DNA from: Oscillospiraceae bacterium
GTDB lineage: Bacteria; Bacillota; Clostridia; Oscillospirales; Acutalibacteraceae
DNA length: 64,000 nt
Assembly: GCA_015066565.1 (NCBI GenBank)
Contig: SVOB01000002.1
Span: 124,001-188,000, forward strand
Direction: 5' to 3'
Positions 58,003 through 64,000 of this stretch are shown here, one piece after another (the stretch's first letter is position 1; every line of letters begins with the position of its first letter). Both the position numbers and the translations under genes were made by a program. A model generated the notes under the pieces. The model was given only the letters and a program-made list of their open reading frames with translations. It had not been told where the DNA came from and ran no database searches.

Positions 58003-59022
58003 ATGGCATATAAACACATAACAGCAGAAGAATTTGTAAAGCTTGATTTTACAAAAATAACGATAGTAGATTTAAGAGAACCCGATGAGGTGCTCGTCAA
58101 AGGCTTTGAAGGAGCAATCAATATACCCTTCAGCGACTTTTATTCAAAGCTTGACAGCGTGCCTGATGATAAACCGGTATATGTTATCTGCAGAACGGGC
58201 GATTTCAGTGAGGAAATTGCCGAAATTCTTGATGACAGAGGCTATGAGGCATATAATGTTGACGGAGGGTTTACTGCTTATCAGAAAGCAGCAGAAAATT
58301 CGGAGCCTCTCTTTATTGATGCAAAGGGATTGAAGTGTCCCGGACCGATTGTTAAGGTTGCCGATACTGTTAAGACGCTTGAATATGGGCAGAAGGTTTA
58401 TGTTGAAGCAACCGAGGACGCTTTTGCAAGCGATATAAAGGTATGGTGCGACAGAACGGGAAACAAACTTATTGATATTGACGTCAAACCCTCTGATATC
58501 AAAGCAACTATTGAAAAGGCAAAGAAAGAAGAGACGACCGTCGGCGAAAGACCGCATGGGAAAAACTTTGTTGTTTTCAGCGGAGACCTTGACAAAACGA
58601 TTGCAGCTTTTATTATGGCAAACGGTGCTGCTGCAATGGGCAGAGAGGTAACAATTTTCTTTACATTCTGGGGACTGAATATTCTCCGCAAGGCAAAAAA
58701 GGTGCAGGTAAAGAAAACGCTTGTTGAAAAAATGTTCGGCTTTATGATGCCCAGAGGAACACAGCAACTCGGCCTTTCCCGTATGAATATGGGCGGTGCA
58801 GGCGCAAAGATGATTCGCCGGATTATGAAGAAGAAAAACATCCGCTCACTTGAACAGTTGATTGAAGACGCAAAGGCACACGGCGTTCGTATTATTGCGT
58901 GCCAGATGAGTATGGATATTATGGGAATACATAAAGAGGAACTAATTGACGGTATTGAGCTCGGCGGCGTTTCCACCTTCCTCGGTGCAGGCGAACAGAG
59001 CGATATGAGCTTATTTATATAG
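58003..59022 (+). CDS. Rhodanese-TusA-DsrE triple-domain sulfur-relay protein
   Basis: 339 residues. Residues 1-95 form a rhodanese domain with active Cys63 in VICRTGDFS. Residues ~103-175 form a TusA/SirA domain with DAKGLKCPGP, Cys112 being the persulfide carrier. Residues ~188-339 form a DsrE/DsrF-like domain with Cys300 in IIACQMSMDIMG. All three candidate sulfur-carrying Cys are present, so persulfide could pass along one chain. It would be a natural sulfur donor to the adenylated ThiS-like carrier. GGAGG lies before the ATG. Confidence 0.92.
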   Translation: MAYKHITAEEFVKLDFTKITIVDLREPDEVLVKGFEGAINIPFSDFYSKLDSVPDDKPVYVICRTGDFSEEIAEILDDRGYEAYNVDGGFTAYQKAAENSEPLFIDAKGLKCPGPIVKVADTVKTLEYGQKVYVEATEDAFASDIKVWCDRTGNKLIDIDVKPSDIKATIEKAKKEETTVGERPHGKNFVVFSGDLDKTIAAFIMANGAAAMGREVTIFFTFWGLNILRKAKKVQVKKTLVEKMFGFMMPRGTQQLGLSRMNMGGAGAKMIRRIMKKKNIRSLEQLIEDAKAHGVRIIACQMSMDIMGIHKEELIDGIELGGVSTFLGAGEQSDMSLFI

Positions 59023-59031
59023 AGGTGTTTT

Positions 59032-59625
59032 ATGGATACGAATATCACAAGGGAAAACGCACTAGCTCTTTTGCAAAAGTACAATAAAGAGCCTTATCAT
59101 ATTTATCACGGATTAACCGTTGAGGGCGTTATGAAATGGTTTGCCGATGAACTCGGCTACGGAGAGGACAGGGAATTCTGGGGTATTGTCGGATTGCTTC
59201 ACGATATTGATTTTGAAATCTATCCCAATGAGCACTGTATAAAAGCGCCCGAATTACTAAAAGCAGCGGGCGTCAGCGACGAGGTCGTCCACGGAGTTTG
59301 TTCCCACGGCTATAATATCACAGTTGATATTGAGCCGACGCACGAAATGGAAAAGGTTCTGTATGCTACGGACGAGCTGACCGGGCTAATCGGCGCTGCA
59401 ATAAAAATGCGCCCGTCACAGAGTACAGGCGATTTAGAGGTAAAAAGCTTAAAGAAAAAATATAAGGATAAAAAGTTTGCCGCAGGTTGCTCGCGGGATG
59501 TTATTCAGTACGGCGCAGAGCTTCTCGGCTGGGAATTGGATAAGCTGTTAGAACAGACAATTTTCGCCATGCGTTCATGTGAGGACAGCGTAAAAGCTGA
59601 AATGAAAGAATTAGGTTTAGAATAA
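59032..59625 (+). CDS. HD domain phosphohydrolase-like protein
   Basis: 197 residues. His in YHIYHGLTVEGVM, the HD pair in VGLLHDIDFEIYPNEHC, and the late Asp in LYATDELTGLI form the metal-binding set of HD proteins. Close relatives are often annotated as hydrolases of unknown substrate in anaerobes. It begins 9 bp after the sulfur-relay gene with GAGGTG. Its role in the operon is unknown. Confidence 0.87.
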   Translation: MDTNITRENALALLQKYNKEPYHIYHGLTVEGVMKWFADELGYGEDREFWGIVGLLHDIDFEIYPNEHCIKAPELLKAAGVSDEVVHGVCSHGYNITVDIEPTHEMEKVLYATDELTGLIGAAIKMRPSQSTGDLEVKSLKKKYKDKKFAAGCSRDVIQYGAELLGWELDKLLEQTIFAMRSCEDSVKAEMKELGLE

Positions 59626-59637
59626 GGGGGAATAATA

Positions 59638-59865
59638 ATGCCGTATATTGCAATTAAAGCATATCCGAAAGATGAAGAGACAAAAAAACGCGTTGCAGAA
59701 AAAATCAATCAGGTTTTTCTTGAAGAATGGGGCTGTCCGCAGGAAGCAATCTCGCTTTCCATTGACGAATTCACTCCTGACGAATGGGAAATAAAAGTCA
59801 GACAAGGCGAGGTGCTTACTAATAAGGACAGTATGCTGATCCTTGAAGGAAAGAAAATCTATTAG
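59638..59865 (+). CDS. 4-oxalocrotonate tautomerase-like protein
   Basis: 75 residues with Pro directly after Met (MPYIAIKAYPKDEE), giving the catalytic N-terminal Pro of tautomerases after Met removal. The chain is slightly longer than the 62-residue classical type. SLSIDEFTPDEWEIKV holds the typical second strand. The substrate is unknown. The PLP lyase of this operon could yield enamine or keto products, a possible link. It is 12 bp after the HD gene with AAGGGGGAA. Confidence 0.85.
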   Translation: MPYIAIKAYPKDEETKKRVAEKINQVFLEEWGCPQEAISLSIDEFTPDEWEIKVRQGEVLTNKDSMLILEGKKIY

Positions 59866-59914
59866 TAGAAAAAGTCCGAAAAGAATTTGCTTTCGGCAAA
59901 AGGACGGTTACAAT

Positions 59915-60136
59915 ATGAAGTCAATTCTAATTAAGGATACAACCCGTGAAGAGCGGGAAGAAATAATTAAAGCCTCGCTTGACTGCGGAGGCGGATGTGA
60001 AAACTGCTCATCCTGCTGGCTCGGAGGCGGTAATCCTTGGGAGATCTATCGGGATTATATTGAAGGAAAACGCGAGATAAAAGATATCAATATGGACTAT
60101 ATGCAGAAATACCGTCAAGACCGACAAATCAAATAA
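59915..60136 (+). CDS. Small Cys-rich protein, last gene of the sulfur-transfer operon
   Basis: 73 residues from ATG 59915, AAAGGACGG upstream. The middle carries CGGGCENCSSCWLGGG, four Cys within 11 residues, suggesting a metal or Fe-S site or a redox-active cluster. The rest is charged and helical. No named family; similar small proteins occur near anaerobic metabolism genes. Downstream is a terminator, so it closes the operon. Confidence 0.75.
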   Translation: MKSILIKDTTREEREEIIKASLDCGGGCENCSSCWLGGGNPWEIYRDYIEGKREIKDINMDYMQKYRQDRQIK

Positions 60137-60204
60137 AGGAAAGCCATAATTGAGAATGCAGACAAGAGTGATAATGTAATCAACTTCCCGGCATAATAAG
60201 GCGA

Positions 60205-60245
60205 AAAAACGGCAAGGAGTCTATGGTGCTCCTTGCCTGTTTTTA
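60205..60245. terminator. Terminator after the sulfur-transfer operon
   Basis: Stem GGCAAGGAG/CTCCTTGCC (60211-60219, 60229-60237) with A6 on the left and TGTTTTTATT on the right; shared with the converging MATE gene. Confidence 0.88.
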
Positions 60246-60263
60246 TTCGGTGGGTATATGTTT

Positions 60264-61679
60264 TTATAAACTTTGATTCAATATTGAAGTGCTGTTATTC
60301 AGTTCACGATATGTCCCGATTATGATAATTACCGATATTACGAATGTCAGCAAGTCCGATACGGGCATAGAGTAAAGAACTCCGTCAAGTCCGAAAAACA
60401 ACGGCAGAACCAAAGCAAATCCGACTCCGAAAACTATTTCACGAACCATTGAAAGCATGGTCGATGAAATTGCCTTTCCCATCGCCTGAAGGAATATAAA
60501 AGTCGCTTTATTCAAACAGGCAAAGATCATCATACAAAGGTATATTCTGAACGCCTTTATCGCAAAATCGGTATAATAAACACTTTCGTTTGCAGCTCCG
60601 AAAACTCCGATAAGCAGCTTTGGAAAGCACTCAACGATAATAAGCGCAATCAAGCCGACTAAAGCCTCACAAACAAGAAGCATTGTAAAAAGTTTCTTAA
60701 CACGCTCCGGTTGTTTTGCCCCTATATTGTAACCGACGATTGGGATACATCCTGCCGCCATTCCGACTACCACCGAAATAACTATCTGGAAGAATTTCAT
60801 AACAATACCGACAACCGCCATAGGAATCTGAGCGTATTTTTCTATTCCGAACACAGGGTCAAGTGCGCCGTATTTGCGCAGCATATTGTTAATAGCCGCC
60901 ATAGCTGCAACAAGAGAAATCTGCGATAGAAAGCTGCAAAGACCGAGAGACAGTATTCTTCCGATAATCTTTCTTTCAGGAACAAACGATCCTTTATCAA
61001 GCTTAACGCTTTTAAGACGAAACAGGTACCATACTGCAAGAACTGCAGTAACAATCTGACCTATTACCGTTGCGACAGCTGCGCCCATCATTCCCCATTT
61101 GAAGGCAAAAATAAACACGGGGTCAAGAATCATATTTATTACCGCACCTGCAAGAGTTGAAACCATAGCAAATTTAGGACTGCCGTCTGCACGGATAACG
61201 GGATTCATAGCCTGACCGAACATATAAAACGGTATGCCGAGCGTAATCCAGAAAAAATATTCATGCGAGTATTTATAAGTTTCGTTATTAACTCTTGCAC
61301 CGAATAAGGTTATAAGTGAGTCAGAGAAAATAAGATACGCAACTGTAAGAACAAGGCTTGAAATGACGGTAATGAGTATTGCATTACCGAATGAACGGCG
61401 AGCCTTGTCCGGCTTGTTTGCACCAAGCAGACTGCTGACCATGGCACAACATCCGTCGCCGATCATAACGCTGATTGCAAGAGCTATTACCGTCAACGGA
61501 AAAACTACTGTATTTGCGGCATTTCCATAAGAGCCGAGGTAACTTGCGTTGGCGATGTAAATCTGATCGACAATGTTATATAAGGCTCCGACAAGAAGTG
61601 AAATAATGCACGGCACAGAATATTTTCGCATCAGCGTTGAGATTTTTTCCTCTGATAAAAAACGGTTGATATTATTCAT
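60264..61679 (-). CDS. MATE family efflux transporter
   Basis: 471 residues, about 12 helices in two halves. Family phrases include the N-terminal YSVPCIISLLVGALYNIVDQI, NPVIRADGSPKFAM and QAMNPVIRADG. It exports cationic drugs or other organic compounds with Na+ or H+ antiport. Start at 61679 is set by GGAGG seven nt upstream. A terminator hairpin with U-tract lies directly before the ribosome site, so expression is probably controlled by attenuation. It converges on the sulfur-transfer operon. Confidence 0.92.
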   Translation of the reverse strand: MNNINRFLSEEKISTLMRKYSVPCIISLLVGALYNIVDQIYIANASYLGSYGNAANTVVFPLTVIALAISVMIGDGCCAMVSSLLGANKPDKARRSFGNAILITVISSLVLTVAYLIFSDSLITLFGARVNNETYKYSHEYFFWITLGIPFYMFGQAMNPVIRADGSPKFAMVSTLAGAVINMILDPVFIFAFKWGMMGAAVATVIGQIVTAVLAVWYLFRLKSVKLDKGSFVPERKIIGRILSLGLCSFLSQISLVAAMAAINNMLRKYGALDPVFGIEKYAQIPMAVVGIVMKFFQIVISVVVGMAAGCIPIVGYNIGAKQPERVKKLFTMLLVCEALVGLIALIIVECFPKLLIGVFGAANESVYYTDFAIKAFRIYLCMMIFACLNKATFIFLQAMGKAISSTMLSMVREIVFGVGFALVLPLFFGLDGVLYSMPVSDLLTFVISVIIIIGTYRELNNSTSILNQSL

Positions 61680-61689
61680 TTTTACCTCC

Positions 61690-61777
61690 ATAAAAAAAGA
61701 GTGCGTAAGCCCGTCCGGACTTACGCACTTGTGCTACACAACTTCTTTATTTTAATCATAATCGATAAAAAAGTCAA
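61690..61777 (-). promoter_or_regulatory. MATE promoter and leader attenuator
   Basis: Minus strand: TTGACT (61772-61777), 17-bp spacer, TAAAAT (61749-61754). The short leader holds a small stem TTGTG/CACAA, then GTGCGTAAG/CTTACGCAC (61720-61728 and 61701-61709) followed by TCTTTTTTT and, at once, the GGAGG of the MATE gene. The second stem is a textbook intrinsic terminator between promoter and gene. Confidence 0.7.
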
Positions 61778-61779
61778 AT

Positions 61780-62026
61780 GGGAATTTTAGTTGAAAAAAC
61801 ATATCTTTTCGACTTGTTTTTTCGTCGTTTTTACAATGCTTTTTTCATTAGAAATGACAAATAATTTGTGGTATAATTTAATCGCAGTAAAACTGCCACG
61901 AGAGTGCATCCGGCACGGTTCATCTCGGCAAAAGAAAAACCGCTTTTTATACCGAAAAAACATCTCTCTGCATAAAAAGGTCAATTATTATTGCCGTAAT
62001 GCATTGAACCTGAAGGAGGTGTCAAC
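61780..62026 (+). promoter_or_regulatory. Leader region with nested stems before the 82-residue gene
   Basis: TATAAT at 61872-61877 (-35 weak) starts a ~145-nt leader. It contains CGAGA/TCTCG (61899-61903, 61923-61927) enclosing GTGC/GCAC (61904-61907, 61913-61916). AAGGAGGTG precedes the GTG start. The RNA fold may be regulatory; no family recognised. Confidence 0.4.
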
Positions 62027-62275
62027 GTGAAACGTGTAAAATCGGCATGCATTCTTCAAACGCTTGTTTTTGCCCAGAAGCCTGAATTCGGTTACAGCAA
62101 GGAAAGAGCCTTGAAAATAAACCGAGAAGAAATTGAGCATTATAAAGCAACGCTGGAGCGTGCAAGAACAAGGTATCAGATTATCGATACAGCCGAGAAT
62201 GATGACGGCTCGATAATAATCCATGTCAGGAAACAGTATAATGACAATACGGATGTATCGGAATACTTTGAGTAA
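62027..62275 (+). CDS. Uncharacterised 82-residue protein
   Basis: GTG start with AAGGAGGTG at ideal distance. KRVKSACILQTLVFAQKPEF at the start and a charged helical middle (NREEIEHYKATLERARTRY), ending with beta-like SIIIHVRKQYN. Similar short proteins occur in clostridial mobile regions, but no function is known. It is followed by the stem GCCGCCG/CGGCGGC (62282-62302). Confidence 0.65.
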   Translation: MKRVKSACILQTLVFAQKPEFGYSKERALKINREEIEHYKATLERARTRYQIIDTAENDDGSIIIHVRKQYNDNTDVSEYFE

Positions 62276-62328
62276 TTAAAGAGCCGCCGGGCAATCGGCG
62301 GCTTATTTAACAAAATGAGGCAAAAAAT

Positions 62329-62571
62329 ATGAATTCAATTACTGAGATTCAAAACAGAATTCGTCAGCTTTTTAACACGAATCCAAATATTCATGTAAGC
62401 AAATTTCTGCACAATCCGAAAATCGCCATAGTCAACAAGCCCGCAAAAATTATCGGTGTATATTCGCATATTTTTCAAATTGAGTATGAGGAAAACGGTA
62501 TGTTACGTACGCTTACCATTCAGTATCCTGAAATTTTGACAAAGCAAATTGAAATTGCGGAATTAACCTAA
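62329..62571 (+). CDS. Uncharacterised 80-residue protein
   Basis: MNSITEIQNRIRQLF start, then HVSKFLHNPKIAIVNKPAKIIGVYSHIFQIEYEENG-like beta strands (quoted in part), ending YPEILTKQIEIAEL. The pattern looks like a small beta-barrel, for example a mini SH3-like or Veg-like domain, with a short DNA- or RNA-binding potential; this is inference. No strong ribosome site, only AAAATGAGG nearby. It is followed by a terminator-like stem at 62617-62649. Confidence 0.6.
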   Translation: MNSITEIQNRIRQLFNTNPNIHVSKFLHNPKIAIVNKPAKIIGVYSHIFQIEYEENGMLRTLTIQYPEILTKQIEIAELT

Positions 62572-62616
62572 TATTTTCATAGATGGTCATTAGATGGTCA
62601 TTGGCAGTTTTCAGAA

Positions 62617-62655
62617 AAATCTCATCCCGAGGATTTCGGGATGAGATTTATATTT
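62617..62655. terminator. Long terminator-like hairpin
   Basis: Stem AAATCTCATCCCGA/TCGGGATGAGATTT (62617-62630, 62636-62649); the tail ATATTTTC is only moderately T-rich. Confidence 0.65.
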
Positions 62656-62769
62656 TCTGTCGGGATTTTCGGTTGAAAATTTTGAATTTTTAGGTCCGGA
62701 TTTTTCTGAATTTCAAAATTGAAAAATGCCCGAAAACCGCATAAAATAAGGCTTCCCGAAGGGAAGCCG

Positions 62770-62821
62770 TGGAGCTACTGGTCGGACTCGAACCGACGAC
62801 CTCTGGTTGTATGTAAGGGAA
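62770..62821 (-). repeat. 52-bp direct repeat containing a tRNA 3' half (right attachment-like site)
   Basis: Identical to 53843-53894 and also on the minus strand with encoded CCA at its low-coordinate end. It is followed there by a different hairpin, GGCTTCCC/GGGAAGCC (62751-62768), and a T-rich stretch. The DNA to its right is clearly more AT-rich. The intact tRNA gene is expected at higher coordinates outside the window. Confidence 0.75.
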
Positions 62822-62834
62822 AACTTAAAATATA

Positions 62835-63599
62835 TTAATTGTTATTTTCCTCAACAATAACTGTAAATTCCATCAGCAGGTTGCCTTTTGCGATTCCTGC
62901 ACTATGATTAGAAATTGGTTCCATATTAATTATTATTTTATCGCTTGTTGAGTCTTTTGGTAAAACATAGCGAACTTCATGTTGATAGCTTAAGTCTTTC
63001 CTTTTGTGAAACAATTCAGGATAATCAGGAGTCGGCTCAATATAAAACTCCTGACTTAAATCCAAATCATAAGAAACCATTTTACACAAATAAGAATAGT
63101 TTTTGCTTTTTAAGGCTTGCTTCAATGAATCTTGAAAGAATCCTGCACTGGCATAAAAACCCCATGCAGAAAACAAATTATCATTTGAGTTGTCCAAAAA
63201 ACCTTCATACATTTTTGTGGGCATATTATATATTGCTTTTGCTTTATTAGTCCCTTTTTCAATGTCTTTTTTGTTAACAACTAAGTCATCTATAGTTATT
63301 CCATACATACAAAAGATAGGTCTATTTCTGCTTGATTTTCTTCTTAAAAATACATAATTACCATCGTCTATTATTTCAAGATCGCTACCATGCTTACTTA
63401 TTGATTCGACCAATAGTGTATTTCCCTTATGTATATGTGCAAAAACACCTTCGAACAAGTCTCCTTGTTCATTGTTATTGTCTTTTAAAGCTTTCTCAAT
63501 AAAAAAGCCAGAACGATTAAAACAAACCTCGCCGTTTTTTAATTTTTTAATCCATTTTTCGTCATTAATTTTTAATAATAAGACTGCTTCTTTTTCCAT
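62835..63599 (-). CDS. Uncharacterised protein next to a PIN-like gene
   Basis: 254 residues, AT-rich coding, no signal peptide or membrane span. The N-terminus (KINDEKWIKKLKNGEVCFNR, then GDLFEGVFAH) is reminiscent of proteins of unknown function found on prophages and islands. GGAG lies ~10 nt before the ATG. It lies 46 bp downstream of the DUF4411-like gene on the same strand. No function can be assigned; a defence or mobile-element role is suggested only by context. Confidence 0.7.
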   Translation of the reverse strand: MEKEAVLLLKINDEKWIKKLKNGEVCFNRSGFFIEKALKDNNNEQGDLFEGVFAHIHKGNTLLVESISKHGSDLEIIDDGNYVFLRRKSSRNRPIFCMYGITIDDLVVNKKDIEKGTNKAKAIYNMPTKMYEGFLDNSNDNLFSAWGFYASAGFFQDSLKQALKSKNYSYLCKMVSYDLDLSQEFYIEPTPDYPELFHKRKDLSYQHEVRYVLPKDSTSDKIIINMEPISNHSAGIAKGNLLMEFTVIVEENNN

Positions 63600-63645
63600 A
63601 AATTAAAACTCCAATTAAGTAAATCATAAGCGAGAAAACATGTTG

Positions 63646-64000
63646 TTACAGCGATGATAACGGAACCGGATTTTTCAAAGAACTATACACTTCAACACCC
63701 TCAAAATTAGGTTTACCTTGACTAACATTTGTTAATACGGTATAAAAGTCATCGATTTTCATATATGGAACACCCAATGAAGATGCAATATTGGGTATCT
63801 TTTCCGAATGATCTTTATTATCACTTTCAGCAGTTACAACAATCCCTCCAACTATTTTTGCTTTTGCAACAATAAATGCATCTGCTTCCGGATTTCCCTC
63901 TCTTATACTTTTTTCTTTAACTCCTTCTTGAAACTTTTTGTTTTTAAATATTTCTGCAACAACAAAACCTTCTTCATTGGTTATATTTTGAAAACAGGAT
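63646..64000 (-). CDS. DUF4411/PIN-like protein (5' truncated by window)
   Basis: About 118 C-terminal codons are visible. PEADAFIVAKAKIVGGIVVT followed by EKIPNIASSLGVPYMKIDDF is typical of DUF4411, a PIN-fold-like family in which Asp residues line the nuclease pocket. These proteins are commonly encoded beside an HTH/ImmA-type partner as toxin-antitoxin-like or mobile-element cargo. The N-terminal half and the possible partner lie outside the window. Family assignment is from motif memory. Confidence 0.6.
   Translation of the reverse strand, partial: SCFQNITNEEGFVVAEIFKNKKFQEGVKEKSIREGNPEADAFIVAKAKIVGGIVVTAESDNKDHSEKIPNIASSLGVPYMKIDDFYTVLTNVSQGKPNFEGVEVYSSLKNPVPLSSL

Overview
The window looks like part of the chromosome of a Gram-positive Clostridia species, most likely a gut Ruminococcus/Oscillospiraceae-type anaerobe. 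Evidence: clear sigma-A promoters (TTGACA-17-TATAAT), strong AGGAGG or GGTGAT ribosome sites with some TTG and GTG starts, a secreted repeat protein with a dockerin-like C-terminus, a wall-anchor-like surface phosphoesterase, a CDP-glycerol transferase, a flavodiiron protein, and 4Fe-4S and ECF transport proteins. The genus is inference; no rRNA gene is present.

Layout. 0-12.5 kb: the 3' part of a secreted metallophosphoesterase, the arginine genes argG-argH, an MgtC-like membrane protein, a well-supported but unlisted 40-residue small protein, and a 1644-residue secreted protein of 14 tandem ~105-residue repeats. 11.3-17.4 kb: aminotransferase and RNase Z, then the translation block rpmG-secE-nusG-rplK-rplA-[L10 leader]-rplJ-rplL. 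It ends in a terminator, a REP-like repeat cluster and tRNA-Pro(GGG); rpoBC do not follow. 17.8-26.7 kb: an orphan gene, an NapH-like ferredoxin membrane protein, an SGNH/MBOAT surface acetylation pair, a teichoic-acid polymerase-like gene split by a homopolymer frameshift, a flavodiiron protein, a hydroxyacid dehydrogenase and an amidase-like protein. 26.8-46 kb: a YtrA-type regulator with ABC transporter and accessory proteins, a zinc-ribbon/SH3 protein, a GH2 glycosidase, a secreted metallo-beta-lactamase-fold protein with wall-binding-like repeats, a LmbE deacetylase, a BlaI/M56 pair with visible operators, a MITE-like element, a nucleoside phosphorylase, a two-component system interleaved with two membrane proteins, and a second MBL hydrolase.

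46-64 kb is accessory in character. It holds an oxidoreductase, a DNA glycosylase, an unusual ASCH-GH32 fusion, a hairpin-rich interspersed repeat and a two-gene glycoside hydrolase unit. It then reaches an island-like stretch bounded by a perfect 52-bp direct repeat (53843-53894 and 62770-62821) whose sequence is the 3' half of a tRNA gene, probably tRNA-Thr. Between the repeats is a compact sulfur-transfer operon: ubiquitin-like ThiS/MoaD protein ending in GGGR, E1-like MoeB/ThiF, JAMM protease, a second TcdA-like E1, PatB-type C-S lyase, ECF S-component, rhodanese-TusA-DsrE fusion, HD hydrolase, tautomerase and a small Cys-rich protein. Beyond the second repeat an AT-rich pair begins, including a partial DUF4411/PIN-like gene.

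The most interesting candidate system is the 54.1-60.1 kb operon. The carrier has an extra Arg after its glycines, so the neighbouring JAMM peptidase would have to trim it before E1 activation. The lyase, transporter component and persulfide relay suggest import and breakdown or assimilation of a sulfur compound. The substrate cannot be read from sequence.
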